Source: Parvibaculum sp. (lineage in GTDB: Bacteria; Pseudomonadota; Alphaproteobacteria; Parvibaculales; Parvibaculaceae). From it: a stretch of 64,000 nt of DNA. The stretch covers positions 248,001 through 312,000 of the forward strand of contig JAUSMV010000012.1 in the NCBI GenBank assembly GCA_030645235.1. Reading direction: 5' to 3'. The position numbers and the translations under genes are program-made. A model generated the notes under the pieces. That model did no database searches, was not told the DNA's origin, and worked only from the letters and a program-made list of their open reading frames with translations. Below, piece by piece: positions 18,326 through 28,058 of the stretch (its first letter is position 1; the number at the start of each line of letters is the position of its first letter).

Positions 18326-19177
18326 GTGAATATTTCAAAGCATCTTGTTGCGGGCAGCTTCGCAGCACTCATCGCGGGCGCAGTCCTGTTGCCGCTCAGC
18401 GCATCGGCCGACGATGCCGATTTGCGCGCCGTCAATAACCGCCTCGACCGTCTGGAGCGCTCTGTCAATGATATGCGCCAGAATGAAGGCGGTTCGTCCT
18501 CAAACGGAGCATCTTCCTCCGTTTCGCTCAACAGCGATGCCGGTGTGCGTCTTGGTCAGATGGAAGAACAAATGCGCCTCCTGAACGGCCGCATTGAAGA
18601 GCTGACCCATCAGCTTGATGTCGTCAACAAAGATCTCTCAACTTATAAAGAAGCCACCGATCTGCGCTTTCAGGATTTGAACACAACGGGTCCTGCTGCT
18701 GGTGCTGCTGCTGCGCCCACGGCCGGCAAAGCCACTGTCGCTGCCGGTGCCCCCGCTGCGGCCAGCGCCGCGCCGACTGTGCAGCTTCCTGCCGGTACGG
18801 CGCAGGTTCAGTATGATTTCGGCATCGGTCTGCTCAAGCAGGGCCAGTTCCCGCAGGCGCGCGATGCGTTCAAGCAGTTTCTGGTTCAGCACCCCAAAGA
18901 TCCGCTCGCAGGCAATGCGCAGTATTGGCTTGGCGAAACCTATTACGCTCAGGGTCAGTATAAGGACGCAGCCGACAGTTTCCTCAAGGGCTACACCACC
19001 TATTCCAAGAGCACCAAGGCGCCCGACAGTTTGCTCAAGCTCGGTATGACGCTGACGCAACTCAAGCAAAAAGATGCGGCTTGTGCCACATTTGGTCAGC
19101 TCAAAGAGCAATTCCCCAATGCGTCTCCCGCCATTGTTGCGCGCAACAAGCAGGAACGTCAGAAAGCCGGTTGCTGA
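18326..19177 (+). CDS. cpoB: YbgF/CpoB, Tol-Pal associated TPR protein
   Basis: Periplasmic coordinator of peptidoglycan synthesis and outer-membrane constriction. It is 283 residues from a GTG. A signal peptide (AGSFAALIAGAVLLPLSASA) is followed by a coiled-coil trimerisation segment (AVNNRLDRLERSVNDMRQNE, MEEQMRLLNGRIEELTHQL), an Ala/Pro-rich linker, and C-terminal TPR repeats starting QYDFGIGLLKQGQFPQARDAF. The last TPR contains the family-typical KAPDSLLKLGMTL. It is the usual last gene of tol-pal and is separated from pal by a terminator, so it has its own promoter. Confidence 0.94.
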   Translation: MNISKHLVAGSFAALIAGAVLLPLSASADDADLRAVNNRLDRLERSVNDMRQNEGGSSSNGASSSVSLNSDAGVRLGQMEEQMRLLNGRIEELTHQLDVVNKDLSTYKEATDLRFQDLNTTGPAAGAAAAPTAGKATVAAGAPAAASAAPTVQLPAGTAQVQYDFGIGLLKQGQFPQARDAFKQFLVQHPKDPLAGNAQYWLGETYYAQGQYKDAADSFLKGYTTYSKSTKAPDSLLKLGMTLTQLKQKDAACATFGQLKEQFPNASPAIVARNKQERQKAGC

Positions 19178-19186
19178 GGATTTTTC

Positions 19187-20491
19187 ATGCCACGCATTGA
19201 TGCGTCTTTGACAGCGGCTGATTTTGCAAGCCGCCTCAAGGCGCTTCACGTTGGTCCCCGTATCGCGGTGGCGTTTTCCGGCGGTTCAGATTCTCTGGCG
19301 CTTCTCGTGCTTGCGGCGCAATGGGCTATGAAATCGAAAACCCGTTTTGTGATCGCCTATACGGTCGATCACGGGCTTCGCCAAGAAGCTGCCGCTGAAG
19401 CACGTCAATGCGCGAAGATTGCAAAATCGTTGGGCGTCACTCACCGTACCGTGCGCTGGAAAGGCGACAAGCCTTTATCCGGTATTCAGGCGGCAGCGCG
19501 TGATGCGCGTTATGCGCTTTTGACAGAGGCCTGTGCTCGCGACAACATCCAATGTCTCCTCACGGCTCATCATCTCGATGATCAGGCTGAAACATTTATC
19601 CTGCGTCTTGCGCGCGGTAGCGGTGTCGATGGACTCGCGGCCATGTCTGATACGCGCCAGCTTGGGCGCAATGTCCGGCTACTCCGTCCGCTCCTCAACG
19701 TATCGCGGGAAAGTCTTCGCGCCATTGTCGCGCGTGCGGGCCTTACACCCATCGAAGATCCGAGCAATGACAATCTGCGCTTTGATCGTGTTAAAGCCCG
19801 CCGCCTCATGGCTGATCTCGCGGCCCTTGGCCTCACCGCCGAACGTCTTGCTGCCACGACCTCTAATATGGCGCGCGCACGTCATGCGCTTGAAGATGCA
19901 ACGCAGCGACTTCTCTTTGCCTCATCCGCACTGCATGAGGCCGGGACCATCGACACCGACGCAGAAGCGCTTCTTGACGCGCCTGACGACATTGGTCTGC
20001 GCGCGCTTGCTGAAATTCTCAAATCCGTCGGCGGCACCGACTATGCCCCGCGCCTTGAAGCGCTGACTGCAGTCTATGATGCGCTCTATACAGGCGCACT
20101 TGCCAAGGCCCGTACTTTGAACGGTTGCCGCCTCGTCCTTACGCGTGGCCGTCTCATCGCCATGCGCGAAACCTCAGCGGCGCTTAGTGCCCAACCCGTC
20201 ACGCTGTCGCCGAATGCGACCGCACTCTGGGACGGGCGCTTCACCGTCGCACTCGGGCCCGGTGCTAAATCCAAAACGGCTTATGAAGTTCGCGCGTTGG
20301 GCCCTGAAGGCCTTAAAACAATCCGCGAGTGCAAGCTCACCGAGCCTCAAATTCCGAAATCAGCGCTTCCGACGCTTCCGGCGCTCTGGCAGGGCAAGCG
20401 GCTCGTCGCCGCACCACATGTCGCCTTTCAGGACGGTCCGGTCCGGTTTTCGGCGGTTTTCGCCCCGCGCGGGGCTTTTGCTTTCCCGTAA
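19187..20491 (+). CDS. tilS: tRNA(Ile)-lysidine synthase TilS
   Basis: Adds lysine to C34 of the minor isoleucine tRNA so that it reads AUA. It is 434 residues. The ATP-binding PP-loop FSGGSDS is at residues 30-36, followed by VDHGLRQEAAAEA and TAHHLDDQAETFILRLARGSG, the two family signatures. The C-terminal half is the less conserved tRNA-binding region. It starts 9 bp after cpoB and precedes ftsH, a frequent alphaproteobacterial order. Confidence 0.95.
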   Translation: MPRIDASLTAADFASRLKALHVGPRIAVAFSGGSDSLALLVLAAQWAMKSKTRFVIAYTVDHGLRQEAAAEARQCAKIAKSLGVTHRTVRWKGDKPLSGIQAAARDARYALLTEACARDNIQCLLTAHHLDDQAETFILRLARGSGVDGLAAMSDTRQLGRNVRLLRPLLNVSRESLRAIVARAGLTPIEDPSNDNLRFDRVKARRLMADLAALGLTAERLAATTSNMARARHALEDATQRLLFASSALHEAGTIDTDAEALLDAPDDIGLRALAEILKSVGGTDYAPRLEALTAVYDALYTGALAKARTLNGCRLVLTRGRLIAMRETSAALSAQPVTLSPNATALWDGRFTVALGPGAKSKTAYEVRALGPEGLKTIRECKLTEPQIPKSALPTLPALWQGKRLVAAPHVAFQDGPVRFSAVFAPRGAFAFP

Positions 20492-20709
20492 CAAGGCTTT
20501 TACTCCTTGCTGCCACACTCAGGGTGCGTATTGCGGTGAAAAGCGGAGATAGGCCACTTGGTTATTGGTCTTAACAATCCTATCTTCCATAGAGGTAGCG
20601 CGGGCCATTGAGGCACAAGGACCGAAAAACAGGGGCAATGTCTTAGCTGGCATATCTCCTGCTACGTGGTCCAAAGCTCCGTCCCGACAAGCGACAGAAG
20701 GTCAAACCG

Positions 20710-22620
20710 TTGTCCAATATTAAGAATTTTGCTCTTTGGGTTATCATCGCGCTGCTGCTTGTGGCGCTGTACAGCCTGTTTCAGAGCCCTACCCAGCAAA
20801 CTGCGTCGAGTGAGATCAATTTTTCTCAGCTCCTCAGTCAGGTTGATAGCGGCACTGTGAAAGATGTGACCATCGCCGGTGACACGATCACGGGCCACTA
20901 TACGGATGGTCGTCCGTTCCGCACTTATGCGCCGGCTGACCCGACGCTGGTGGATCGCCTCTATAATAAGGGCGTCGAAATTTCAGCTAAACCGACCGAC
21001 ACAGGCTTTTCGCTTGTCGGCGCGCTTGTCTCATGGTTCCCGATGCTGCTCCTCATCGGCGTCTGGGTGTTCTTCATGCGCCAGATGCAGGGCGGTGGCG
21101 GCAAGGCCATGGGCTTTGGTAAGTCGAAGGCAAAGCTCCTCACCGAGCGTCATGGCCGTGTGACCTTTGACGATGTCGCGGGTATTGATGAGGCCAAGGA
21201 CGACCTGGAAGAAATCGTTGAGTTTCTCCGTGACCCCGCGAAGTTCCAGCGCCTTGGTGGCCGCATCCCTAAAGGTGTGCTCCTCGTTGGCCCGCCCGGT
21301 ACCGGTAAGACATTGCTCGCACGCGCCATCGCTGGTGAGGCCAATGTGCCGTTCTTCACGATTTCTGGTTCGGACTTTGTTGAAATGTTCGTCGGTGTCG
21401 GCGCATCCCGTGTGCGTGACATGTTCGAGCAGGCCAAGAAGAACGCGCCTTGCATTATCTTCATCGACGAAATCGACGCGGTCGGCCGCCATCGTGGTGC
21501 CGGTCTCGGCGGCGGCAATGACGAGCGCGAACAGACGCTCAATCAGTTGCTCGTCGAAATGGATGGCTTTGAACCCAATGAAGGCATCATCCTCATTGCG
21601 GCGACGAACCGCCCTGACGTGCTTGATCCTGCGCTGCTGCGTCCGGGCCGCTTCGACCGTCAGGTCGTCGTGCCGAATCCCGATATTGTCGGTCGCGAAA
21701 AGATTCTCAAAGTGCACATGAAAAAAGTGCCGCTGTCGCCCGACGTTGATCCGCGCACACTCGCGCGCGGCACGCCCGGTTTCTCCGGTGCTGATCTTGC
21801 CAATATCGTCAATGAGGCAGCTCTTCTTGCCGCCCGTCGTGGTAAGCGTCTCGTCACGATGGCAGAGTTTGAAGCGGCCAAGGACAAGGTGATGATGGGT
21901 GCGGAACGTCGCTCCATGGTCATGTCCGAGGAAGAAAAGCGTATTACAGCTTATCACGAAGCCGGTCACGCGCTTGTCTCGATCCACATGGCCGCGTCCG
22001 ATCCGATCCATAAGGCCACGATTATCCCGCGCGGTCGCGCGCTGGGTATGGTCATGCGTCTGCCGGAACAGGACAGCTATTCCTATGCCCGCGATAAGAT
22101 GTACGCGAACCTCGCCGTCTCGATGGGTGGCCGTCTCGCTGAAGAAATCATCTTCGGTTACGACAAGGTTACATCGGGTGCCTCGGGTGACATTCAGTAC
22201 GCGACCAATCTCGCACGCAGCATGGTCACCAAATGGGGCATGAGCGACAAGCTCGGGCCGCTGCTCTATTCGGCCAATGAAGAAGAAGTGTTCCTTGGTC
22301 ACTCGGTTGCGCGCACGCAGAACATCTCGGAAGAGACGTCACGCACGATCGACGCTGAAACACGCCGGATTGTTGAAGAAGGCTATGCGACGGCGAAGAA
22401 AATTCTGACCGATGAGCTTGCCGGTCTGCACAAAGTTGCTCAGGGCTTGCTTGAGTTTGAAACCCTGTCGGGCGATGAAATCAAAGGCCTGCTCAGAGGC
22501 GAGCAGCCGGTGCGCGATCTGGGCGAGCCGGTCAAGTCTGACACGCCTGTTTCGACGGTTCCCAAAACGGGCCGTCCCGAACAGGGGCCGGGCATCAATC
22601 CGGAACCGGTCGGCACGTAA
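20710..22620 (+). CDS. ftsH: ATP-dependent zinc metalloprotease FtsH
   Basis: Membrane-anchored AAA+ protease that degrades misfolded membrane proteins and regulatory substrates. It is 636 residues from a TTG start. Membrane helices lie at about 8-24 and 102-122 with a periplasmic domain between; Walker A GPPGTGK is at 194-200, Walker [12 protein letters not shown] near 250, the second region of homology [20 protein letters not shown] follows, and the zinc motif HEAGH is at 416-420. The C-terminus is a disordered Pro-rich tail. A 218-bp leader separates it from tilS, so a separate promoter is likely. A strong terminator follows. Confidence 0.97.
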   Translation: MSNIKNFALWVIIALLLVALYSLFQSPTQQTASSEINFSQLLSQVDSGTVKDVTIAGDTITGHYTDGRPFRTYAPADPTLVDRLYNKGVEISAKPTDTGFSLVGALVSWFPMLLLIGVWVFFMRQMQGGGGKAMGFGKSKAKLLTERHGRVTFDDVAGIDEAKDDLEEIVEFLRDPAKFQRLGGRIPKGVLLVGPPGTGKTLLARAIAGEANVPFFTISGSDFVEMFVGVGASRVRDMFEQAKKNAPCIIFIDEIDAVGRHRGAGLGGGNDEREQTLNQLLVEMDGFEPNEGIILIAATNRPDVLDPALLRPGRFDRQVVVPNPDIVGREKILKVHMKKVPLSPDVDPRTLARGTPGFSGADLANIVNEAALLAARRGKRLVTMAEFEAAKDKVMMGAERRSMVMSEEEKRITAYHEAGHALVSIHMAASDPIHKATIIPRGRALGMVMRLPEQDSYSYARDKMYANLAVSMGGRLAEEIIFGYDKVTSGASGDIQYATNLARSMVTKWGMSDKLGPLLYSANEEEVFLGHSVARTQNISEETSRTIDAETRRIVEEGYATAKKILTDELAGLHKVAQGLLEFETLSGDEIKGLLRGEQPVRDLGEPVKSDTPVSTVPKTGRPEQGPGINPEPVGT

Positions 22621-22642
22621 CGCGCGTTTCAAGACCTGCTAT

Positions 22643-22677
22643 AAGGGAGGCTCAAGTGATTGAGCCTCCCTTTTTTA
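22643..22677 (+). terminator. Terminator after ftsH
   Basis: AAGGGAGGCTCA, a short loop, then TGAGCCTCCC and TTTTTT, 22 bp after the ftsH stop. A textbook rho-independent terminator. Confidence 0.92.
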
Positions 22678-22696
22678 TTGCGCGAGTGAGAGACAC

Positions 22697-23458
22697 ATGC
22701 TGACCAAATTACGCATCAGTCTTTTTGTGTTGCTGTTTGCAGGGCTTGCGGCCTGCGCAACGTCCACCTCTGCGCCAGCGCCGACCGCTGCGATAGAAAA
22801 GGGCATTGATGAACCTTTCTTCATTCAGCCGGAACGCATGACTGAGAAAGCCACCATCGTCAAAAGTGGTAAACGTATTGATGTTCTCTTTGTCGGAGAC
22901 AGCATCACGCAGAACTATGACATGCCCGACTACCGGCCCGTATGGAACAGGTCCTTTGCGCCGCTTCATGCGCTCAATCTTGGCTATGGGATGGACACAA
23001 CAGGTGCCGCGCATTGGCGGATAGTGCAGGGTGAACTCAACGGGATCAATCCCCGCGTCACGGTTCTGCTACTCGGTACCAATGATACAAATCTCGGCCG
23101 TAGCCCTGATCAAGTGGTCGCCGGAATTGCTCGTGTCATAAAGGACCTCAAAGTCAATCTGCCGAAAACGAAGATCCTTCTTGTCGGCATATTGCCGTCT
23201 GATCGTTCTTCCGACAAAACATCAGCCGACAAAGAGGTCAACGCGAAGAACGCTGCTTTCTATGCGGATGATCCCCGCGTCACGTTCATCGATACTTCGT
23301 CGGTGTTTATGAAAGACGGCGTGCTTAATGCCGACCTCTATGTCGAGAAGAAGCCCGAAGGGGCGCTGCATCCGAACCCGAAGGGGCAGGGGCTGATGGC
23401 TGCTGCGATTGAGCCGGCAATCGCGAGTCTTCTTAACGAAAAGCCGGATGTTAGATAA
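22697..23458 (+). CDS. SGNH/GDSL-hydrolase-like lipoprotein
   Basis: 253 residues with a lipoprotein signal ending LAAC (Cys20), so it is membrane-attached in the periplasm. The SGNH fold is indicated by block I VGDSITQNY (Ser69), a Gly block LNLGYGMD, block III LLLGTND at 124-130, and a C-terminal ALHPNPKG with the expected His. The usual Asp three residues before that His is replaced; the sequence there is EGALH, so the catalytic acid may be the Glu or may be absent. Substrate unknown, probably an ester. It stands between two terminators and is a single-gene unit. Confidence 0.8.
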   Translation: MLTKLRISLFVLLFAGLAACATSTSAPAPTAAIEKGIDEPFFIQPERMTEKATIVKSGKRIDVLFVGDSITQNYDMPDYRPVWNRSFAPLHALNLGYGMDTTGAAHWRIVQGELNGINPRVTVLLLGTNDTNLGRSPDQVVAGIARVIKDLKVNLPKTKILLVGILPSDRSSDKTSADKEVNAKNAAFYADDPRVTFIDTSSVFMKDGVLNADLYVEKKPEGALHPNPKGQGLMAAAIEPAIASLLNEKPDVR

Positions 23459-23459
23459 A

Positions 23460-23492
23460 TAAAAAGGAGGCTCATTGAGCCTCCTTTTCTTC
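23460..23492. terminator. Bidirectional terminator between GDSL lipoprotein and ferredoxin genes
   Basis: AAAAAGGAGGCTCA pairs with TGAGCCTCCTTTT. There are A and T runs on both sides, so it can serve the plus-strand GDSL gene and the minus-strand ferredoxin gene. Confidence 0.88.
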
Positions 23493-23509
23493 TCCGGACG
23501 TTTCCCGGT

Positions 23510-23833
23510 TCAGTGCTGCTTCTCCGGCAGCCTTAAAATCAGGCCGTCGAGATCGCTGGTCAGCTTGATCTGACAAGCGAGGCGGCTTGTTTCCTGCACA
23601 TCTTCTGCGAATTCCAACATGTCTTTTTCCATGCCTTCACGTGCGGGTCCGGTCTTGCCGATCCAGGAGGGATCAACATGAACATGACACGTCGCGCAAG
23701 CGGCCGCGCCGCCACAATCGCCGTCGATTCCCGGCACGTTATTTCTCACCGCCGCTTCCATTGCTGAAATGCCGCTTTCGACGTCAACCGCGTGGATCTT
23801 TCCACCGGCTTCCACAAAACTCACTCTTGTCAT
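23510..23833 (-). CDS. [2Fe-2S] ferredoxin, P450 partner
   Basis: 107-residue adrenodoxin/putidaredoxin-type ferredoxin. The cluster ligands are Cys40, Cys46 and Cys49 in DGDCGGAAACATCHVHV and Cys87 in RLACQI, the C-x5-C-x2-C...C pattern. It passes electrons from a reductase to a class I bacterial P450. It lies 15 bp downstream of a CYP153-type P450 on the same strand, so the two are co-expressed. No ferredoxin reductase gene is present in this window. Confidence 0.93.
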   Translation of the reverse strand: MTRVSFVEAGGKIHAVDVESGISAMEAAVRNNVPGIDGDCGGAAACATCHVHVDPSWIGKTGPAREGMEKDMLEFAEDVQETSRLACQIKLTSDLDGLILRLPEKQH

Positions 23834-23848
23834 TCTTTTGTTCTCCGG

Positions 23849-25114
23849 TCAGGCGTGGAGGCGAACGGGAAGGGTTGCGTAGCCGCGCACGAAATTTGAG
23901 CGGACGCGTTGAGGCTCGCCCAAGACTTCGATGCGGCTGAAGCGCGCGAGGATTTCTTCCCAGAGAATGCGCAACTGCATTTCGGCAAGCCGGTTGCCGA
24001 CGCAGCGATGGATGCCGAAACCGAAGGAGAGGTGCTGTCGCGGACGTGCCCGGTCGATGATGAATTCATCCGGACGGTCAATCGCTGTCTCGTCGCGATT
24101 GCCGGAGAGATACCACATAATGACCTTGTCACCCTTGCGGATCGTCTTGCCGCCGAGTTCCGTGTCGGCAACTGCTGTGCGGCGCATATGCGGCAACGGA
24201 GTCTGCCAGCGGATGATTTCCGGCACGGCGCTATCGATAAGCGCAGGATTGGCTTTAAGCTTGGCGAATTCGTTCGGATTTTTATGAAAGGCAAGCACGC
24301 CGCCCGTCATCGAATTGCGTGTCGTGTCGTTACCGCCGACGATCAGAAGTAGAAGGTTGCCGAGGAATTCCTCCGGCGGCATGTTCCGTGTCGCGGGTGA
24401 ATGGGCGAGCATGGAAATGAGATCGGAGCCTGGTTCTTTTGCGTTGACGCGCTCGTTCCAGAGGTTCTGGAAGTAGAACCCGCATTCCATGAGTTCCTGT
24501 GTGCGCTGTTCCCATGTGTCCACAATGCCGCCGCCGGGAGCCGATGTTGCCACATCCGACCAGCGCGTCAGTTTGCGGCGTTCCTCGAAAGGGAAGTCAA
24601 AAAGCGTCGCGAGCATTTGCGTCGTAAGCTCAATCGAAACCGCATCAACCCAGTTGAATTCCTTGCCGACGGGCAGGCTGTCGAGCACGCGGCAAACACG
24701 TTCGCGGATCGTGCTTTCGAGCTTGGCGAGATTGGCGGGCGCGACGATCGGGCTCACGGTCTTGCGCTGTTCGTCATGGCGCGGCGGATCCATGGAAATG
24801 AAGTTCGAGAAGCTGATGCCGCCTTCCTCGCCGCCACCATTCTGGAGCGAATCGTCGATGACGATGCCGCCCAGACCCGCTTCGGAGGAATAGATATGGT
24901 GGTTGGTATCGACATGCATGATGTCGTTGTATTTCGTCACCGACCAATAGGGGCCATAGGCACTCTCGGCACAGTAGTGAACCGGATCCTCGTTCCGCAA
25001 GCGCTTGAAATAGGCGCCGACAATGTCCTGCTGGTGGAGATCTGGATTGCTCACGTCGATCTTGTCGAGCGGCATCGTGTCCGCGGCATCTGCCTGAAAT
25101 GTTGCAACCGTCAT
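23849..25114 (-). CDS. CYP153-type cytochrome P450
   Basis: 421-residue soluble bacterial P450. The heme signature [15 protein letters not shown] has the thiolate Cys371; the I-helix motif is [13 protein letters not shown] and the ExxR motif is in [19 protein letters not shown] with [13 protein letters not shown] is the pattern I associate with CYP153 alkane and fatty-acid omega-hydroxylases. The start at 25114 (MTVATFQ) was chosen because a GGAGGAAACC site precedes it; a frame extension to 25213 runs through the promoter and operator. It is co-transcribed with the ferredoxin and is a close paralogue of the P450 at 28059-29312. Exact substrate unknown. Confidence 0.92.
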   Translation of the reverse strand: MTVATFQADAADTMPLDKIDVSNPDLHQQDIVGAYFKRLRNEDPVHYCAESAYGPYWSVTKYNDIMHVDTNHHIYSSEAGLGGIVIDDSLQNGGGEEGGISFSNFISMDPPRHDEQRKTVSPIVAPANLAKLESTIRERVCRVLDSLPVGKEFNWVDAVSIELTTQMLATLFDFPFEERRKLTRWSDVATSAPGGGIVDTWEQRTQELMECGFYFQNLWNERVNAKEPGSDLISMLAHSPATRNMPPEEFLGNLLLLIVGGNDTTRNSMTGGVLAFHKNPNEFAKLKANPALIDSAVPEIIRWQTPLPHMRRTAVADTELGGKTIRKGDKVIMWYLSGNRDETAIDRPDEFIIDRARPRQHLSFGFGIHRCVGNRLAEMQLRILWEEILARFSRIEVLGEPQRVRSNFVRGYATLPVRLHA

Positions 25115-25148
25115 CGGTTTCCTCCTCCACGCCGGTATGCCGGCTTCA

Positions 25149-25170
25149 CTATTGAGTAAAATATCAATAG
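25149..25170. promoter_or_regulatory. Palindromic operator candidate in the P450/TetR divergent region
   Basis: CTATTGA, eight bases, TCAATAG: a perfect 7-bp inverted repeat 34 bp upstream of the P450 start. A further TCAATAA half site is at about 25186-25192. On the minus strand TTGACT with a roughly 17-base gap to TGATAT gives a plausible promoter whose -10 lies inside the palindrome. It is probably bound by the divergent TetR regulator or by the nearby AraC regulator. Confidence 0.6.
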
Positions 25171-25273
25171 ATAATGTGTAAAGAGTCAATAAGAAATTGG
25201 CGCAGGCGGTCACCGCAAACGCCCTGTGCTATACTTGTCTTTTGCATTGCAGCGATTCTCGCCTCAAGGTCCT

Positions 25274-25921
25274 ATGGTGAATTCAACAGTGAAAATGACG
25301 GTTCCGTCTCAGCGCACGCGGCTTGCGCCCGAGGCGCGCCGGACGCAGCTTCTGACCTGCGCCATGGCGGCCTTTGCAGAGCATGGTGTGGCGCGGGCGA
25401 CGCATTCCCATGTTGCCGAGCGCGCGGGTATTTCGGTCTCGGCCGTTCATTCCTATTTTCGGACGCGGGAGGATCTCGTTCTGGCGACGCTGAGCGAGGT
25501 CGAGGCCTATCTTCTGGATATGGCGGCAGAATCACTGGGATCTTCTCTGCCGGTTTACGATGCGTTGATCCTGCTCGCCACGCGCTTCACGCATGATGCG
25601 CTTGAGAGGCCGGACATGATCAAGGTTTGGCTCGACTGGAGCACCGGCGTGCGTGCCGATGTGTGGCCGCGTTATCTCGATGTTCTCGATCAGTTGCATG
25701 AGGCGGCGCGAAAGGTTTTCATGCGCGGCAAGCGCGAAGGTCTTCTCGGGGAAGGCGTGAATGTCAAAGCTGCCGCGCGCATCTATATCGGCGGCGGGCA
25801 TACGGTGGCGCTGATGCAATTTGCAGGCGCGACGCGCGGCGATATGGACAAGCTTATCGATCAACTCGTGCGCGGCGTTATGGGCATCGGCATGGACGCG
25901 CCGGTTCGCGCGGGCGCATGA
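25274..25921 (+). CDS. TetR-family transcriptional regulator
   Basis: 215 residues, divergent from the P450-ferredoxin pair. The N-terminal helix-turn-helix is visible as TCAMAAFAEHGVARATHSHVAERAGISVSAVHSYFRTREDLV spread over residues about 27-70, followed by an all-helical ligand domain. The start ATGGTGAATTC follows AAGG; an internal ATG at 25295 is an alternative. TetR proteins are usually repressors of the adjacent divergent gene, so control of the P450 is the simplest reading. Confidence 0.88.
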   Translation: MVNSTVKMTVPSQRTRLAPEARRTQLLTCAMAAFAEHGVARATHSHVAERAGISVSAVHSYFRTREDLVLATLSEVEAYLLDMAAESLGSSLPVYDALILLATRFTHDALERPDMIKVWLDWSTGVRADVWPRYLDVLDQLHEAARKVFMRGKREGLLGEGVNVKAAARIYIGGGHTVALMQFAGATRGDMDKLIDQLVRGVMGIGMDAPVRAGA

Positions 25922-25943
25922 GCCGCGCGTCTGATGAAATATC

Positions 25944-26861
25944 TTAAGCTGCTGCGTGGCGGCGGCGATATTCACCGGGCGTTGTGCCGGTCACGCGTTT
26001 GAAGGCGCGGACAAAAGTTGTTTCTGAATCGTAGCCAATCGCTTCGGCAATGCCGCTCAGGTCTGCACTGTTGCGGCGGATCATGCTGCCCGCCTGATAC
26101 ATGCGCCACTGGGTGAGGTAATCCATCGGTGGTTGCCCGACCAGTTCCTTGAACCGTGCGGCAAAGGCCGAACGTGACATAGCGGCTTTGTCGGCGAGTT
26201 TTTCAACCGTCCAGGGGGCGGCGATATTCTCGTGAACGGCGCGCATGGTCCCGCCGATTTGTTTGTCGCTCAGGGCCGCAAGCCAGCCATCGTGCGGCGC
26301 GTCATCGGCGCTGAGGTAGGCGCGGATCGTATGGATGAACAAAATGTCAGCGAGGCGGCTCACCACCAGCGACGAGCCGAGTCTGTGTTCGGCTGTTTCT
26401 GTCGCAAGCAGTTGAAAGGTTGATTGCAGCAACCGGCTTTGATCGCAGTCCATCCGTGTATGGATGATCGGCGGTAGTGCATCAAGCAACGGTTTCGCCC
26501 CTAATGTGTCAAATTCAAACCAGCCGCTGATGAGCGTGGTGACCTGTCCGCCGCCGCCGAATTTGATCACCTCGCCCAGTCTGTTTTGGACGACATCGGC
26601 GCAGGGCACGGTTGGTGTTTTCGGCATATCGCGGATGGAGAAGGGCTGGTCATGCAGAAGGATGAAGCAATCGCCGCCGGTCAGCGCGAGAGGCTGGTCT
26701 TTCTCCTGAACGTCGAGCCAGCAGGAACCCCGCGTCACCAGTCCGAATTTCGCGCGCGGGCTGCCATTGAAAGCAAGACCCCAGGGCGCGCTGGCTTCTA
26801 GGCGGGCATGGAGTACGCTTTTGACGCGCATCGCATCGAATACTGTATCGAGTGCATCCAT
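25944..26861 (-). CDS. AraC-family transcriptional regulator
   Basis: 305 residues from an ATG preceded by GAGGAAAATT; longer starts exist up to 26915. The N-terminal part is a cupin-like ligand-binding domain (FGLVTRGSCWLDV, GGDCFILLHDQPFSI), and the C-terminal AraC DNA-binding domain has two helix-turn-helix motifs (WTVEKLADKAAMSRSAFAARFKELVG and ISGIAEAIGYDSETTFVRAFKRV-like residues). Related regulators with an AraC_N/cupin_6 domain often control neighbouring oxidoreductases. It is divergent from the dehydrogenase at 26983 and is the likely regulator of that gene. Confidence 0.9.
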   Translation of the reverse strand: MDALDTVFDAMRVKSVLHARLEASAPWGLAFNGSPRAKFGLVTRGSCWLDVQEKDQPLALTGGDCFILLHDQPFSIRDMPKTPTVPCADVVQNRLGEVIKFGGGGQVTTLISGWFEFDTLGAKPLLDALPPIIHTRMDCDQSRLLQSTFQLLATETAEHRLGSSLVVSRLADILFIHTIRAYLSADDAPHDGWLAALSDKQIGGTMRAVHENIAAPWTVEKLADKAAMSRSAFAARFKELVGQPPMDYLTQWRMYQAGSMIRRNSADLSGIAEAIGYDSETTFVRAFKRVTGTTPGEYRRRHAAA

Positions 26862-26982
26862 AATTTTCCTCAATTTTGGATGATTGGTTGATAAATATGG
26901 CATTTTAATGCTCATAAAGCCACAAAAAAGAGTCTATGTAGATGCCACAATGAAGATGTGAGGTTCTGGGAGGACACAAGAC

Positions 26983-27999
26983 ATGAAGACCTATCGTTTC
27001 AATGCTGAAGAGGGTTTGAACTCGCTTATCTGCACCGAGACGGAAACGCCGGTGCCTGCCGCCCATGAAGTGCTGGTGCGGGTGCGTGCCACCTCGCTCA
27101 ACTATCGCGACCTGATGCTGATTGAGAACCGCTACGGTCAGCCGGCGCGTCCCGGCGTCATTCCCTTGTCGGATGGAGCGGGCGAGGTGGTGGCTGTGGG
27201 TGCCGGTGTCACGCGAGCCAAAGTCGGGGATCGCGTTGCGGGCACATTCTTTGCCGGTTGGATCGGCGGTCCCTTCAGTCGTGCGGCGGGAGCCACGCAG
27301 CGCGGTAGTGCAGAGGATGGGTTTCTCGCGACGCATCGCGTCATAGGTGAAGAATCCTTTGTCCATATTCCTGACTATCTCTCCTATGAAGAGGCGGCCA
27401 CGCTGCCTTGCGCGGCGCTGACCGCATGGAACACGCTCACGCAAGGTCGTGGCATTCGTGCGGGCGACACGGTGCTGACGCTCGGCACAGGCGGCGTTTC
27501 GCTCTTTGCCGTGCAGCTCGCCAAGGCGCTCGGGGCGCGGGTGGTGTCGACCACCTCAAGTGACAAGAAAGGTGAGCGGCTGACGGCCTTGGGGGCCGAT
27601 CATGTCATCAATTACAGCGCGGAGCCGGATTGGCATAAGGCCGTGCGCAGGGTGACAGGCGGTGAAGGGGTGGACTGTGTTGTCGAAGTGGTCGGTGCGG
27701 CAACCCTTGAAAAGTCGCTGAAGTCGGTCGCCATTGGCGGCGATATAGGATTGATCGGTGGTGTCGGCGGCGGCAAGGGCAGTCTTGATCTGGTGGCGCT
27801 CAGTCAGGCGATTGTCACTCTGCGGCGTATCATCGTGGGCTCGCGCGTGGATTTTGAAGCCATGAACCGCGCCCTCGTTGTCCATAAACTGCATCCCGTC
27901 ATTGACCGTGTGTTTCCTTTTGCGGACGCACCGGCTGCCTATCGTCATCTGGCTTCGGCTGCCCATGTCGGCAAGATTGTCATCGCGCATGATAACTGA
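26983..27999 (+). CDS. Medium-chain (MDR) NAD(P)-dependent alcohol dehydrogenase or quinone reductase-like enzyme
   Basis: 338 residues of the MDR superfamily: GroES-like N-terminal domain with ATSLNYRDLMLIENRYG, then the Rossmann domain with LTLGTGGVSLFAVQLAKALGARVV. The catalytic-zinc Cys normally found in the first block is replaced in LNYRD, so it is probably zinc-independent. It begins after a GGGAGG site 120 bp from the divergent AraC gene. Between two alkane-type P450s, oxidation of the alcohol product is an attractive but unproven role. Confidence 0.85.
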   Translation: MKTYRFNAEEGLNSLICTETETPVPAAHEVLVRVRATSLNYRDLMLIENRYGQPARPGVIPLSDGAGEVVAVGAGVTRAKVGDRVAGTFFAGWIGGPFSRAAGATQRGSAEDGFLATHRVIGEESFVHIPDYLSYEEAATLPCAALTAWNTLTQGRGIRAGDTVLTLGTGGVSLFAVQLAKALGARVVSTTSSDKKGERLTALGADHVINYSAEPDWHKAVRRVTGGEGVDCVVEVVGAATLEKSLKSVAIGGDIGLIGGVGGGKGSLDLVALSQAIVTLRRIIVGSRVDFEAMNRALVVHKLHPVIDRVFPFADAPAAYRHLASAAHVGKIVIAHDN

Positions 28000-28009
28000 G
28001 TGCGCCAAT

Positions 28010-28040
28010 AAAAAGGGAGGCGCATGGGCCTCCCCTTTTC
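28010..28040. terminator. Bidirectional terminator between dehydrogenase and second P450
   Basis: AAAAGGGAGGC and GCCTCCCCTTTT form a hairpin with a one-base bulge between convergent genes; T-runs occur in both directions. Confidence 0.82.
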
Positions 28041-28058
28041 GTTTGACTATGCTTTCCC

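Noticed and set aside
21031-22302. A 423-codon minus-strand frame over ftsH
   Set aside because: It is a shadow of ftsH, rich in His and Arg, with no domain.
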